From assembly GCF_022095615.2 (NCBI RefSeq), contig NZ_CP155560.1, positions 434,001-498,000 on the forward strand: 64,000 bases of DNA, given 5' to 3'. How positions within the stretch are numbered: the stretch's first letter is position 1; each line of letters starts with the position of its first letter. The stretch is from Bacillus thuringiensis (lineage in GTDB: Bacteria > Bacillota > Bacilli > Bacillales > Bacillaceae_G). This document shows, in pieces, positions 8,848 to 17,328 of this stretch. The translations under genes and the position numbers were made by a program. Under the pieces are notes generated by a model that saw only the letters and a program-made list of their open reading frames with translations, had not been told where the DNA came from and did not search any database.

Positions 8848-9714
8848 TTATATACTTGCAAATCCTTGCATTAAGGATTGAATAACAATAACCATTGGAT
8901 AAATCACAATACAGCCAATAACGGCAACGTTAAATTTATTCATTTCCATTGGTTTGTTTTGAATCAAGCGGTTGTAGTTCTCATGTTTTAACTCACGCAT
9001 CATTTTAATTTGTGCATCCATAATACGAAGACTTTGTACCTTGTCCGTTTTTTGTGCCTGTTGCAACGCAATGGTAAAGGTATTTACTTCTGGACTATTT
9101 AAAGCTGCTGCGAAGTTCCTAAACGGTTGATCCGAACCCGCATACATTTCTAATTCCGCTGTAAGGGTAGATACATACGGGCGAAGATGTCTCCCGGCAT
9201 ATATCTGCGCCTTTTTTACTGCGTCTAATGTTGTATGTGTTTTTAACAACTGCAGCATCGGAATTAGATACTCTGGTAATTCGAACCTTCTCGCTTCCAT
9301 CGCCTGCTTTTTTCTTTTCTTTAATAGATAATCAGGATAGAAATAAAGCAGCGGTGAAATTAAAACGCCAACTTTAAATAAGTAGTAATCATGAAACACT
9401 GTACATATCAAGAAAACCGAAGTAAAAATGATAGGATACGCAACCTTCATTTTCAAGTATTCTTCTGGTTTCGTATCCAAACCAGCTTCTTCTAATTTTT
9501 TCTGAATTTGCTCTTTCTTTTCTTCTATCAAATACTTATATGATAACGATCGGAAAGGAGCAAGCATCATTTGATTTAAATTCTTTTTTTCAATACGCTT
9601 CGCATTCTCTACATAATGAGTAAGTACACTCCCACTATCTTTTTTACTTTGTAGAAAGGTGGAGAATACCCAATACATGACAACAAATATGACCAAACTT
9701 AAAAACGCAGCCAT
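8848..9714 (-). CDS. TadC-like inner-membrane platform protein
   Basis: A 288-residue type II secretion F-like platform protein. The start at 9714 was chosen because AAAGGGGGG lies six bases before this ATG; an upstream TTG would lack a site and overlap tadB. Hydrophobic segments are at the N-terminus (AAFLSLVIFVVMYWVF), two in the middle (IIFTSVFLICTVFHDYYLFK...), and one at the C-terminus (VAVIGCIVIYPMVIVIQSLM). The cytoplasmic domain between them is typical of GspF-type folds. With TadB it would form the membrane platform driven by TadA. Confidence 0.8.
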   Translation of the reverse strand: MAAFLSLVIFVVMYWVFSTFLQSKKDSGSVLTHYVENAKRIEKKNLNQMMLAPFRSLSYKYLIEEKKEQIQKKLEEAGLDTKPEEYLKMKVAYPIIFTSVFLICTVFHDYYLFKVGVLISPLLYFYPDYLLKKRKKQAMEARRFELPEYLIPMLQLLKTHTTLDAVKKAQIYAGRHLRPYVSTLTAELEMYAGSDQPFRNFAAALNSPEVNTFTIALQQAQKTDKVQSLRIMDAQIKMMRELKHENYNRLIQNKPMEMNKFNVAVIGCIVIYPMVIVIQSLMQGFASI

Positions 9715-9715
9715 C

Positions 9716-10648
9716 TTATTCCCCCCTTTCTGTCGGATTATAATTTGCAATCTTTTCTACACGAGTTGCCAGGAAAAATACAATAAACATATTTACTGCT
9801 AATGCGATTTTCCCCATCATAGAACCTGCTAAAAATCCATATGCTTCTTTTGACATCATCATAATAACAATCGGCATGGCGATGACTATTAAGCAGTTCT
9901 GTACAAAGGCGCGTTGCGCTTGCGACAAGCTAGAACGCAATCTTGCTAGGTATAGCTTTTGTTTTTCGAAATCTTCTGCAATATCTAGTAAGACTTGCAC
10001 CGAATTTGCTCCACCTTCTTGACTAGATACTTCCAACATTTCATGGAAGAAAACCAATTCTCTAAAGTTAAAAGTTTCATTAAACCCTCTAAATGCACGG
10101 TGCATCGTTGTTCCACCTTCTAATAAAAGAGAAACTTTTTCTATTTCGTCTTGAATACTTTCATGCATCATCGGTTTCACCTGAAGTAACACACGTTTTG
10201 CGTTATTACTTATTTGAAGTGCATTCGCTACGGCCTTCATATAGATAGCAAGACGGTCAATGACAACCAAGTAGTAATGTTTTTTTCTTCGATAGAGAAG
10301 AAATCTCGGAACTAAAAATCCACATAAAACAGAAATCAGTGTAAAAGGATCTCTTCCAAAAGAGAAGTAGAATAATGCTGCAATACTCATTCCGGACAGA
10401 ATCGTATATACCCAGTACATGCTTTTCGTCAATTTCCACTCGTACTTTTGAGCTTCCTGGATAACGGATTGTGGAAGATACATCCGCATCCCTTTGATAT
10501 TCCTTAATTCCAAGCGCCTTTCTTCTTTCTCATTTTCTTGTACAAATTGAGAAAGAGCAGAACCCTTTGATTTTGCAAAAAGTAAAACGAGCAATACTAC
10601 ACTAATAAAGATTAAGAACATGCATCCATAAGCCAACAAACTATACAT
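9716..10648 (-). CDS. TadB-like inner-membrane platform protein
   Basis: A 310-residue GspF-fold platform protein. Hydrophobic segments: residues 1-24, a pair near 80-115, and a pair at the C-terminus (CLIVIAMPIVIMMM; MGKIALAVNMFIVFFLA). The central soluble part (AIYMKAVANALQIS, then MLEVSSQEGGANSVQVLLDIA) matches the TadB pattern. The gene begins inside the end of tadA: AGGAGGTGCAGTATG serves both as the last tadA codons and as its ribosome site. It is followed at once by tadC. Confidence 0.85.
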   Translation of the reverse strand: MYSLLAYGCMFLIFISVVLLVLLFAKSKGSALSQFVQENEKEERRLELRNIKGMRMYLPQSVIQEAQKYEWKLTKSMYWVYTILSGMSIAALFYFSFGRDPFTLISVLCGFLVPRFLLYRRKKHYYLVVIDRLAIYMKAVANALQISNNAKRVLLQVKPMMHESIQDEIEKVSLLLEGGTTMHRAFRGFNETFNFRELVFFHEMLEVSSQEGGANSVQVLLDIAEDFEKQKLYLARLRSSLSQAQRAFVQNCLIVIAMPIVIMMMSKEAYGFLAGSMMGKIALAVNMFIVFFLATRVEKIANYNPTERGE

Positions 10649-12074
10649 ACTGCACCTCCTGTTGTGAAAGGAATGATGCGTAAAGAGCTGGATTTACAAT
10701 AGAAGAACGGAACTTCCTTTCCATATCAGCCGACATTGTCGCTGTAGTGATATGATCTCCATGAATCTTTCCTACTCTCTCATTCATTTCATCATATTCC
10801 TCACCTATAGGTATAAACTGAGAAAGTTGATTGAACTGTATATCATCTTGATAATCCAATAATTCAATCACCTCTGTAATGTAGCGATTTCCATCATCTT
10901 TCTTCTCTAAAAAGACAATCACATCAAATGTCTGTGAAATTAATTCATATAAATATTTAGCATCAATGTTCGCACCACTTTGCAGGCACATGAGCATTAA
11001 ACGTCTTACTGCCTCTTTCGCACTTCTTGCATGGACAGAAGTAAAGCCAGGGTGTCCTGTTTGGAAGAAGTTCAGCATTTTTAATGCTTCTTTTCCCCTT
11101 GATTCCCCTACAATTAATCGCTTTGGCCCTTGACGTAACGCATTCGTTAACAATCTATCAAAATCAATTGCATTCTCTTCTACTTCGGATGCCCTGCACT
11201 GCATCGGAACAAAATGATGTTCTGGAAATATGCGATGTAAATAGAGTTCAGGGTTATCTTCTACTACCAGAGTACGTTCCTTTTTCTTCCCTTTCGGAAT
11301 ATGAGAAGCAAGATATTTCATAAACTCTGACTTCCCTGTACCTGTTGCTCCCGCCACTAGAATATTCATTTTTGCTTTCACAGCTGCAGCTAAGAAATCT
11401 AGCATTACTTTTGTTGCTTGATTCGTAGATAACATACGCTCTTCAGAAGCACGAAGATGATCAGCATTTTTACGAATTGTTATTGTTGTACCCAATCCCC
11501 CAAGTTCATCTAATGCAATATTGATACGTATATAGGGAAATACGCAGTCTACATAGGGTTTAGCTGTATTTAAGGATTCTGAAGTACTGTTTACCATCTT
11601 GTAGGCTAAAGCTTTGACTTCTTCTTCCGTTTCGAATCGGTAAGGAAATGTACATTCTCCCTCCCCAATTTTTTCGTAAATTATCTCTTTTGTACCATTT
11701 ATATAAATATCGGTTACGTCCTTATCCTCTTTCAAAGTCTCTATAATCCCAAATCCAACAATATCGTCACACACCATATTTAGTAACTGTTCAGAAGGTA
11801 CATCTGAAACAACGACTTGATTGCTTAGTAAAAAGCTTTTAATGATTTGTTCTACAGCTTTCCTCTTCTCTTTATTCATAAAGGATTCGCTTAAGATATT
11901 ACGATGGTCTTTTACTAAAAACGCACGAATTTCATCCGTTATATCTTTAATTTGTTGAGCTGTAGTTGTTCCTAACCTTCGAGCCGTTTTGGAACGAATC
12001 ATATAACCAAAGTGATATAAATCAACTCGATTTCGCTTTAAGGCGACTTGTTTTTCCTGTAAATAGCCCCACAT
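10641..12074 (-). CDS. tadA: TadA/CpaF-type pilus assembly ATPase
   Basis: A 477-residue secretion ATPase of the VirB11/PulE superfamily that powers pilus assembly. Walker A is GATGTGKSEFMKY (about residues 242-254). Acidic and other motifs follow: TLVVEDNPELYL (Asp box), the Walker B region QGPKRLIVGESRGKEAL, and the His box GHPGFTSVHARS. The N-terminal domain of about 200 residues is typical of CpaF (DIYINGTKEIIYEK). ATG preceded by AAGGAGG. It sits between TadZ and TadB. The adjoining pilins and prepilin peptidase point to a Tad pilus more than to a type IV secretion VirB11. Confidence 0.92.
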   Translation of the reverse strand: MWGYLQEKQVALKRNRVDLYHFGYMIRSKTARRLGTTTAQQIKDITDEIRAFLVKDHRNILSESFMNKEKRKAVEQIIKSFLLSNQVVVSDVPSEQLLNMVCDDIVGFGIIETLKEDKDVTDIYINGTKEIIYEKIGEGECTFPYRFETEEEVKALAYKMVNSTSESLNTAKPYVDCVFPYIRINIALDELGGLGTTITIRKNADHLRASEERMLSTNQATKVMLDFLAAAVKAKMNILVAGATGTGKSEFMKYLASHIPKGKKKERTLVVEDNPELYLHRIFPEHHFVPMQCRASEVEENAIDFDRLLTNALRQGPKRLIVGESRGKEALKMLNFFQTGHPGFTSVHARSAKEAVRRLMLMCLQSGANIDAKYLYELISQTFDVIVFLEKKDDGNRYITEVIELLDYQDDIQFNQLSQFIPIGEEYDEMNERVGKIHGDHITTATMSADMERKFRSSIVNPALYASFLSQQEVQYV

Positions 12075-12090
12075 ACTACTTGCCTCCTTT

Positions 12091-12912
12091 TTAATTTCTT
12101 AAACCAAAGAGACCCTTTTTCATAGAGGATGTATGCTGGGTTGGGATATCAAGACCAGCTGCTTCCATAATGTGATGGACCTTTGTATTAATTTGTGGGG
12201 AACCAAATTGCATCCCCCATTCGTAACTCGTACGATCTCTGTCAAACGGAATTGTCACCTCAATTTTTCGGGAAGAAAGCTTTTCAATATCTTCTACATA
12301 ATCCTCATCTCCCATATTTAAAATATGAATCATACGAGGCATTGTTAGCTTTGCTTCTTCTATTAGTTGTAATTCTCTCTTAATTGCTATTGCACCACGA
12401 GGGTTGCCATTTAACACATGAACAACAAGGTCTGATTGATATAGGATTGGATAACTCAGCACCTCGGATAATTCAGTTGGTACCGATAGAATGATATAAT
12501 CGTATTCTGTATCTGCAAGCGATTCTATAAATGTCGTTACAAACAGTTCTTTGTTTTGAATCTCTGGGAATTGAACTACGCTATAACCTGATGGAAATAC
12601 CAGAAAATCCATCTTATCGTGCAATTTTTGCATCAACCTTGGATTCCCTTTTTTCTCTAACAAATCTTGCTTGGTACAAATATACTGCGAGAGATTGTAT
12701 TCATTTTCTTTTCTAACAAGCTCTAAGATGTTTTTACTCTCATGACTAAGACCGGTTCCAACTGCAAAACTTGGCCTTACTTGGTCTGCTTCTACATAAA
12801 GTACTTTTTTCCCTAAATGTGCTAACTCATTTGCCATTGCAATACTTAACGTACTTTTTCCTACGTTTTCGTTTGTCGCATAAAAGGCAACTACCCTTAC
12901 TTGCCCCTCCAT
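12091..12912 (-). CDS. TadZ/CpaE-like ParA-type ATPase
   Basis: A 273-residue MinD/ParA-superfamily protein. The start at 12912 was chosen because AAAGGGG stands nine bases upstream; the ten extra N-terminal residues of the longer frame encode that site. The P-loop is a deviant one, ATNENVGKSTLSIAMANEL, with KVLYVEADQVRPS after it (switch I) and TEYDYIILSVPTELSE as Walker B-like. TadZ/CpaE proteins position the pilus machine. A second, longer homologue lies at 19703-21202, so the locus encodes two. Confidence 0.8.
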   Translation of the reverse strand: MEGQVRVVAFYATNENVGKSTLSIAMANELAHLGKKVLYVEADQVRPSFAVGTGLSHESKNILELVRKENEYNLSQYICTKQDLLEKKGNPRLMQKLHDKMDFLVFPSGYSVVQFPEIQNKELFVTTFIESLADTEYDYIILSVPTELSEVLSYPILYQSDLVVHVLNGNPRGAIAIKRELQLIEEAKLTMPRMIHILNMGDEDYVEDIEKLSSRKIEVTIPFDRDRTSYEWGMQFGSPQINTKVHHIMEAAGLDIPTQHTSSMKKGLFGLRN

Positions 12913-12928
12913 CTTAATAACCCCTTTC

Positions 12929-13789
12929 TTATTTGGATTCATTCAAATACTGTGCAACATATTCTTTTACATTTTTAGAAATAGGATTTGTTGAATGTTT
13001 CTCTACATAATCTAAAATGTTCTTCTGATCTGATATTTGTGAGAACCCTTCTGCTGGTTGTATCTCTTTCCCTGTTTGTTCAATCTTTTGCCCGACTGCA
13101 ACAGGGATTACATCTCCAAGTGTTTTTGCACGGTTTAGATATTGAAGTTGTTCTGGCGAAACGGCCAATGTATATAAGCGGGTTACCTTCGGCTTTTGTT
13201 TCCCTTCTTGTTCCTCTTTTGATTCTTTCTTTTCTAGCACAAATGCATCTTCTGTATTGCTATCTTTTGCAGCAGTCACACGTACACGTTGGAAAAGGCC
13301 ACCGAATACAACTTTCTCATTGTCTCCTTCTTTCACAACCTGTTTGAAATACAAGTCCACATACGTATTTGGAATAATACTATTCCCTGAACTTGTTTCC
13401 AGATCAACGAGTAACGGGAAAGCAACTTCTCCATCTTTCAAATTTAAAATGGCAGAGTCCGGTAACTCTTCTTTCTTTACTACTTTGTTTTTAAAGAGAT
13501 AGCTATTTTCTGTGATTGGCTGCCCATCATTAGTCCACTTACCTACAACATCTTTTTTATTTACACGTAATACATTTGGGGGAATCGCATCACCAGGTAA
13601 TGTTCGCTCCACTAGCATGTCTTCTTTAATCTCTGTATGCGCAGGTATATCCTTTGCGGCTACAACAATCTTGGTTGGTTTTACCGCATTTTCTACTGCG
13701 AAATGATTGTATCCATAGATACCCGCTACTGTTGCAGTAGCTAAACCTACCGCTATAATCTTCTTCTTTTGAAACTTAGATGGCTTCAA
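12929..13789 (-). CDS. RcpC/CpaB-like SAF-domain protein
   Basis: A 286-residue membrane-anchored protein. An N-terminal hydrophobic segment (IIAVGLATATVAGIYGYNHF) is followed by a SAF domain (KIVVAAKDIPAHTEIKEDML) and a RcpC-like region (GEVAFPLLVDLETSSGNSI, then PNTYVDLYFKQVV). A Lys/Glu-rich insert lies near residue 190. The start is TTG with AAGGAGG ten bases upstream. It is the first gene of the pilus operon and its leader carries a strong terminator-like hairpin (13829-13865). In Tad systems CpaB stabilises the secretion channel; in Gram-positives it probably acts at the wall side of the membrane. Confidence 0.85.
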   Translation of the reverse strand: MKPSKFQKKKIIAVGLATATVAGIYGYNHFAVENAVKPTKIVVAAKDIPAHTEIKEDMLVERTLPGDAIPPNVLRVNKKDVVGKWTNDGQPITENSYLFKNKVVKKEELPDSAILNLKDGEVAFPLLVDLETSSGNSIIPNTYVDLYFKQVVKEGDNEKVVFGGLFQRVRVTAAKDSNTEDAFVLEKKESKEEQEGKQKPKVTRLYTLAVSPEQLQYLNRAKTLGDVIPVAVGQKIEQTGKEIQPAEGFSQISDQKNILDYVEKHSTNPISKNVKEYVAQYLNESK

Positions 13790-13828
13790 TATTTGTATTC
13801 CTCCTTATGTAGCCTTTAAACGCAAAAA

Positions 13829-13865
13829 AAGGACACACCTATGGCATAATGCGCCTTAGGTGTGT
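13829..13865 (-). promoter_or_regulatory. Leader attenuator hairpin H1 (pilus operon)
   Basis: Perfect 11-bp arms GGACACACCTA / TAGGTGTGTCC with an inner GGC / GCC pair, followed on the minus strand by seven T. It lies 39 bases before the TTG start of the RcpC-like gene, upstream of its ribosome site, so a stem here would end transcription before the pilus genes. It shares flanking sequence (TAGCTAAA) and internal bases with H4. Confidence 0.75.
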
Positions 13866-14080
13866 CCTTTTAGCTAATCTAAAGTCTATATGAAAATGTT
13901 GAATTTGATTTCTTTAATATTACAATTTCAATATTATGATATATAGCATTTTATGTCAATCATTTCTAAAAAAATATTATTTTTACCATTCTAAAATTCT
14001 AATTTTAAAAATAAAAAATCCTTAAAACGTCGCCATATCAAGGTTTTCAAGCTATAAAACATCTCATAAACATGGTATAA
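13866..14080. other. Intergenic region upstream of the pilus operon
   Basis: AT-rich, no gene. It must contain the minus-strand promoter for the pilus operon. No clear consensus -35 and -10 pair could be fixed by eye. Confidence 0.4.
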
Positions 14081-14424
14081 GTAATCTAACGTAACTGAAT
14101 ATTTCAGGGTGGTCCGTTGCTATCCTTTCTCTTTCATTTTATAGGGAAAGGCGGTGACCAAACGGATATTCTTTTCACTATAGCAATTGAAATTTTAAAA
14201 GTAATTGCTAGAGAAGTCGCTGTGTTTTTCAAAACGAGTAGGTAAATACCTATCAACGTCTTGGAAGAAAACACAAAAAAAGCGACGAAAAACGAAAAGA
14301 ACCACCCACAATGCCTGCAAGCGTGTGAAGGGCGGTTCTAAGAAAAAATAAACTTTTTTAGCAATTAGCCACCTTGCGGTAACAGTTACATAAGGCGAGA
14401 TGTTGGAGCATCTCGTCTTCTTTA
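14076..14424 (+). ncRNA. Probable type I toxin mRNA with decayed start
   Basis: A plus-strand unit. An extended -10 (TGGTATAAG, about 14071-14079) precedes a structured leader (CCTTTCTC pairs with GGGAAAGG), then AAAGGCGGTGA, then a 27-residue hydrophobic frame at 14162-14245 (DILFTIAIEILKVIAREV..., basic end FFKTSR), then a terminator (CGAGATG / CATCTCG, 14396-14415). The layout matches BsrG/TxpA-type toxins. The expected ATG is ACG, and the expected GGAGG is GGCGG, as if both were mutated. The toxin is either silent or made from a non-AUG codon. Confidence 0.45.
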
Positions 14425-14460
14425 GTTTATGCTAAAACTATTGTTATAATACTTCTACAC
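14298..14460 (-). ncRNA. Probable antisense RNA (type I antitoxin)
   Basis: On the minus strand TTGATG, an 18-base spacer and TATTAT (about 14455-14485) form a plausible promoter. A stem at 14298-14339 (AGAACCGCCC / GGGTGGTTCT, one mismatch) followed by TTTTCGTTTTT would end the transcript. The RNA would overlap the 3' end of the toxin-like mRNA, as in BsrG/SR4 and TxpA/RatA. Inferred from layout only. Confidence 0.4.
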
Positions 14461-14531
14461 TTATTATAACATCAACTATTGTACATGTCATGAGGATTTA
14501 TCCACGATAGTTGATTAAAAAGACATTATTA

Positions 14532-14693
14532 TTAAAACGAAATCAATTTTGTTCCTGTTTCAAAATACTTTGCAGGTGCATAACTTGTACCATTTCGATC
14601 CTGAAATTCATTTCCAATATATAACGATACAATCATTGCGATTACTCCTAGAAAAATCACTCGTCTTACACGCCGCTTTTTCTTTTTATCCAC
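14532..14693 (-). CDS. Small membrane-anchored protein
   Basis: A 53-residue protein: a very basic start (DKKKKRRVRR), one hydrophobic helix (VIFLGVIAMIVSLYIGN), and a short outer tail (RNGTSYAPAKYFETGTKL). The tail recalls the N-terminal segment of the 783-residue secreted protein next door (MPGKYFRAGSEYAPP). The GTG start has GAAAGGGG eight bases upstream. A leader hairpin of the shared family (14720-14744) lies directly before the ribosome site, so it probably belongs to the pilus-locus regulon. Function unknown. Confidence 0.6.
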   Translation of the reverse strand: MDKKKKRRVRRVIFLGVIAMIVSLYIGNEFQDRNGTSYAPAKYFETGTKLISF

Positions 14694-14719
14694 TCAAATT
14701 TCCCCTTTCTATGAAAAAA

Positions 14720-14744
14720 GGCACACCCCATTAAGGGGTGTGCC
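14720..14744 (-). promoter_or_regulatory. Leader attenuator hairpin H2
   Basis: Perfect 10-bp arms GGCACACCCC / GGGGTGTGCC, loop of five, followed on the minus strand by six T and then the ribosome site of the 53-residue gene. Terminator-like and placed before the start codon. It could in part also end transcription from the 783-residue gene upstream. Confidence 0.7.
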
Positions 14745-14824
14745 TTTGGTTTATCCATTCAGCTACTAGTTCAAGAAGGATTATATACTTTTGTCGATTC
14801 AAGTCATTATACTATACTATTTAA

Positions 14825-17176
14825 CTAATTTCTATTCTTCATATAGTACCAATTTGATAAATCAGCAATAATATTTTCCTTTCCAACCCAATTCCAACCT
14901 GGTGTTTGCACAGGGAATGGAAGATCCGCAAGCACCCTTCTCTTTTTAAAATCATCGTACGCAACACCTTTAATTTCCACTTCATTTGTCAGGCACAAAC
15001 TCATTTCATTCACACCTGCTGGGTTTGTTTCAACATTGAATGAATATTTTCCATCTTTCGTTTTTAATGGCGCATACCATTTGCGTTGGCCATCAATAAT
15101 TTTTTCCTTCCCATCCCAATATAAAGACTTAGTTGGTCTTTTACTATCAAAGACATGTCCTGTTACTTCAGACAAATACATATTTTTAGGTAGGAATTTT
15201 GATGTTAAGCCATTATTAGAGACACTCTCTAAATCATATGTTGTTTTTAGTCCTTCATCTGCAAATGGATACTGTGCCGTTGCTTTTGTAAATACACCTG
15301 GATAATTGGTATTCCAATCATTTTTGTATTTTCCGTTAACTTCATAAGAAAAACCATACCCAGAATGGAGCTTAGATGGTGCTAAACTATCAACACTCCC
15401 ACTTAATGTTTCATAATACATTTCTCCCACTGTGTCTTCTTTTGATACACGTTCACTTACTGTTTCTACCACACCTTTTACACTAGTTACACCGCACATC
15501 CCATTTTCATGCGATGGTGCATAGATAGCCGTTTTAATTGAATTATTTTTGTATGTGGTTTCTTCTATGTCTTTACGATTACCAGCAGGGTTAATTTCCG
15601 CTTGAATTGTTCCTTTCCCTTTATGCTGCCAATCAAGATTCAACGTTTTCTTTTCTCCCTCTGTTAATCTTACCTTTTCTAATGCTACTTCCTGTCCGTT
15701 ATGTTTTAGCACGACTACTGTTTCGGGATTTGCATATTTCACTTCTAGTGCATCTAACTTTTTAATTTTGTTCTTCTCTTTTTCTAGTTTTTGTCTTGCT
15801 GTATCTAGCCTACTTGCAGCATCGTCTAATCTATTTTCTTCCCAAGAGCAGTCTCTATCAATATAGTAATCATGACCTTCTTCGTCTTTCTCATGAATTG
15901 GATTACGACGACAATAGCTTAAACTAGACTGCGCACTATCCCTAGCGGATTCAGAACTATATACTTCCTGCTGAGATTTATTAATATTATTATTTACCTT
16001 TTCTCTATATTGGTCACGTTCTGGTTTAAAATTATCACGTGATACATCTACTCTTGTTTTAATATTCTTTCCTTCTCGTGCTGTTTCTCCTTCAATTCGA
16101 TCAGCCGAAAGATCAATTTTATATTTATAGTCATCTTCATTACCTGAATCTGGATTAGGTGTTACCTCTGTCCCACAGTTACCATCTACAATAAAATCAA
16201 CTGTTTTCTCATTTGAATCCCTTTGAACCCCATCAATAATTTTTAATTTTGCAGTATAACGACCACACATCTGAGGTTGCCAACTTATATCTTCTTTTGT
16301 AAATCTTGCTGCATCGCCTTCATTTGGTTTTTGATTATCTTTTTGTGGTGTTGAACGCAAGTAGTTTTCTTGGTGATGAACTTTTTCTCCACTTTTTGTA
16401 ATATCCAGCATCCATTTTACACGATTTCGTTCCCCTGCTATATGAGAATAAGGGTTACCTGCATCAAGTTTGGAACCACGTTCAGTATATCCCTTATCTT
16501 TACTTACATACTCAAAACCATTGAATATAAACTTAACAGGTGTATCCTTCTTACCACTAGAGACTTTAAAATCTTTTATTTCAGGCTTACTTGTACGCAC
16601 ATACCATAAACTATATCTATTTATGCCACTTACTCCACCTGCACCTGCATATCCACCAGAAAGATAGGCAACATCACGGATCCAATAGAACATACCATAA
16701 TTTATTGGGAGGGCATCATTATTAATAGGGTGCGAAAATAAATTATGCAATACGAATTCAGGATTACCCCAATACTTTGTAGAAATAATGGTTTCATTCA
16801 TTCGTTCCACTTCTGTTACCATGCGGTCACCTACTGGAATTGCACTATTCCAATAACCTTCATTTGAGATTCGAACATAAGGTTCAGAAAGATCTTCATT
16901 TTTCACCAGATTATCATGCGGCTTATCAAAGTTAAAAGAACCATTATATACAGCTGGGTAATGAAGGTCACCTCTATACAATAAATCCACACCGGGTGGT
17001 GCATATTCACTGCCAGCACGAAAATATTTACCTGGCATCTGTAACTCCCCAGACCTTAAAAATGTATTATCATTGCCATTATAAAATGGCACATCCTTAT
17101 TTTGTGCATTAGCTAAAGTAGGCATACCTATAATAGTAGAAGTACATAGTATTATAAGTTTTTTTCTCAATTTCAT
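14825..17176 (-). CDS. Large secreted protein with CARDB-like and coiled-coil regions
   Basis: A 783-residue exported protein. The start at 17176 was chosen because GGAGGAG lies just before this ATG; a longer frame would run through the leader hairpin. Signal peptide at residues 1-25 (KLIILCTSTIIGMPTLANA). A coiled coil lies near 405-490 (rich in Glu, Lys, Arg and Asp), with two Cys that may pair. A CARDB-like beta domain follows (KHNGQEVALEKVRLTEGEKK to ETTYKNNSIKTA). The rest is unrecognised beta-rich sequence. No wall anchor is visible. It may be a pilus-associated or surface accessory protein. Leader hairpin H3 precedes it. Confidence 0.7.
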   Translation of the reverse strand: MKLRKKLIILCTSTIIGMPTLANAQNKDVPFYNGNDNTFLRSGELQMPGKYFRAGSEYAPPGVDLLYRGDLHYPAVYNGSFNFDKPHDNLVKNEDLSEPYVRISNEGYWNSAIPVGDRMVTEVERMNETIISTKYWGNPEFVLHNLFSHPINNDALPINYGMFYWIRDVAYLSGGYAGAGGVSGINRYSLWYVRTSKPEIKDFKVSSGKKDTPVKFIFNGFEYVSKDKGYTERGSKLDAGNPYSHIAGERNRVKWMLDITKSGEKVHHQENYLRSTPQKDNQKPNEGDAARFTKEDISWQPQMCGRYTAKLKIIDGVQRDSNEKTVDFIVDGNCGTEVTPNPDSGNEDDYKYKIDLSADRIEGETAREGKNIKTRVDVSRDNFKPERDQYREKVNNNINKSQQEVYSSESARDSAQSSLSYCRRNPIHEKDEEGHDYYIDRDCSWEENRLDDAASRLDTARQKLEKEKNKIKKLDALEVKYANPETVVVLKHNGQEVALEKVRLTEGEKKTLNLDWQHKGKGTIQAEINPAGNRKDIEETTYKNNSIKTAIYAPSHENGMCGVTSVKGVVETVSERVSKEDTVGEMYYETLSGSVDSLAPSKLHSGYGFSYEVNGKYKNDWNTNYPGVFTKATAQYPFADEGLKTTYDLESVSNNGLTSKFLPKNMYLSEVTGHVFDSKRPTKSLYWDGKEKIIDGQRKWYAPLKTKDGKYSFNVETNPAGVNEMSLCLTNEVEIKGVAYDDFKKRRVLADLPFPVQTPGWNWVGKENIIADLSNWYYMKNRN

Positions 17177-17202
17177 CACATTTCTCCTCCTAAACACAAA
17201 AA

Positions 17203-17243
17203 GGACACACCTGTACCGTTGGGATGGTACGTAAGGTGTGTCC
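17203..17243 (-). promoter_or_regulatory. Leader attenuator hairpin H3
   Basis: Arms GGACACACCT / AGGTGTGTCC with an inner GTACC / GGTAC stem, followed on the minus strand by five T. The whole 41-bp element, including AATTTACGTGAA just upstream, is the same as H5 at 36243-36283 apart from a single base, though 19 kb away and on the other strand. Confidence 0.75.
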
Positions 17244-17328
17244 TTCACGTAAATTCAATATTATTTAATTATTTTTATATTACACTTAAATATGTCATTA
17301 TCTACCAAAAGAAACAATATGCATTCTA

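Noticed and set aside
10641..12074. TadA read as a VirB11 of a type IV secretion system
   Set aside because: The neighbours (pilins, prepilin peptidase, TadB/C) are pilus genes, and no VirB4, VirB6 or VirB8 homologues are next to it.
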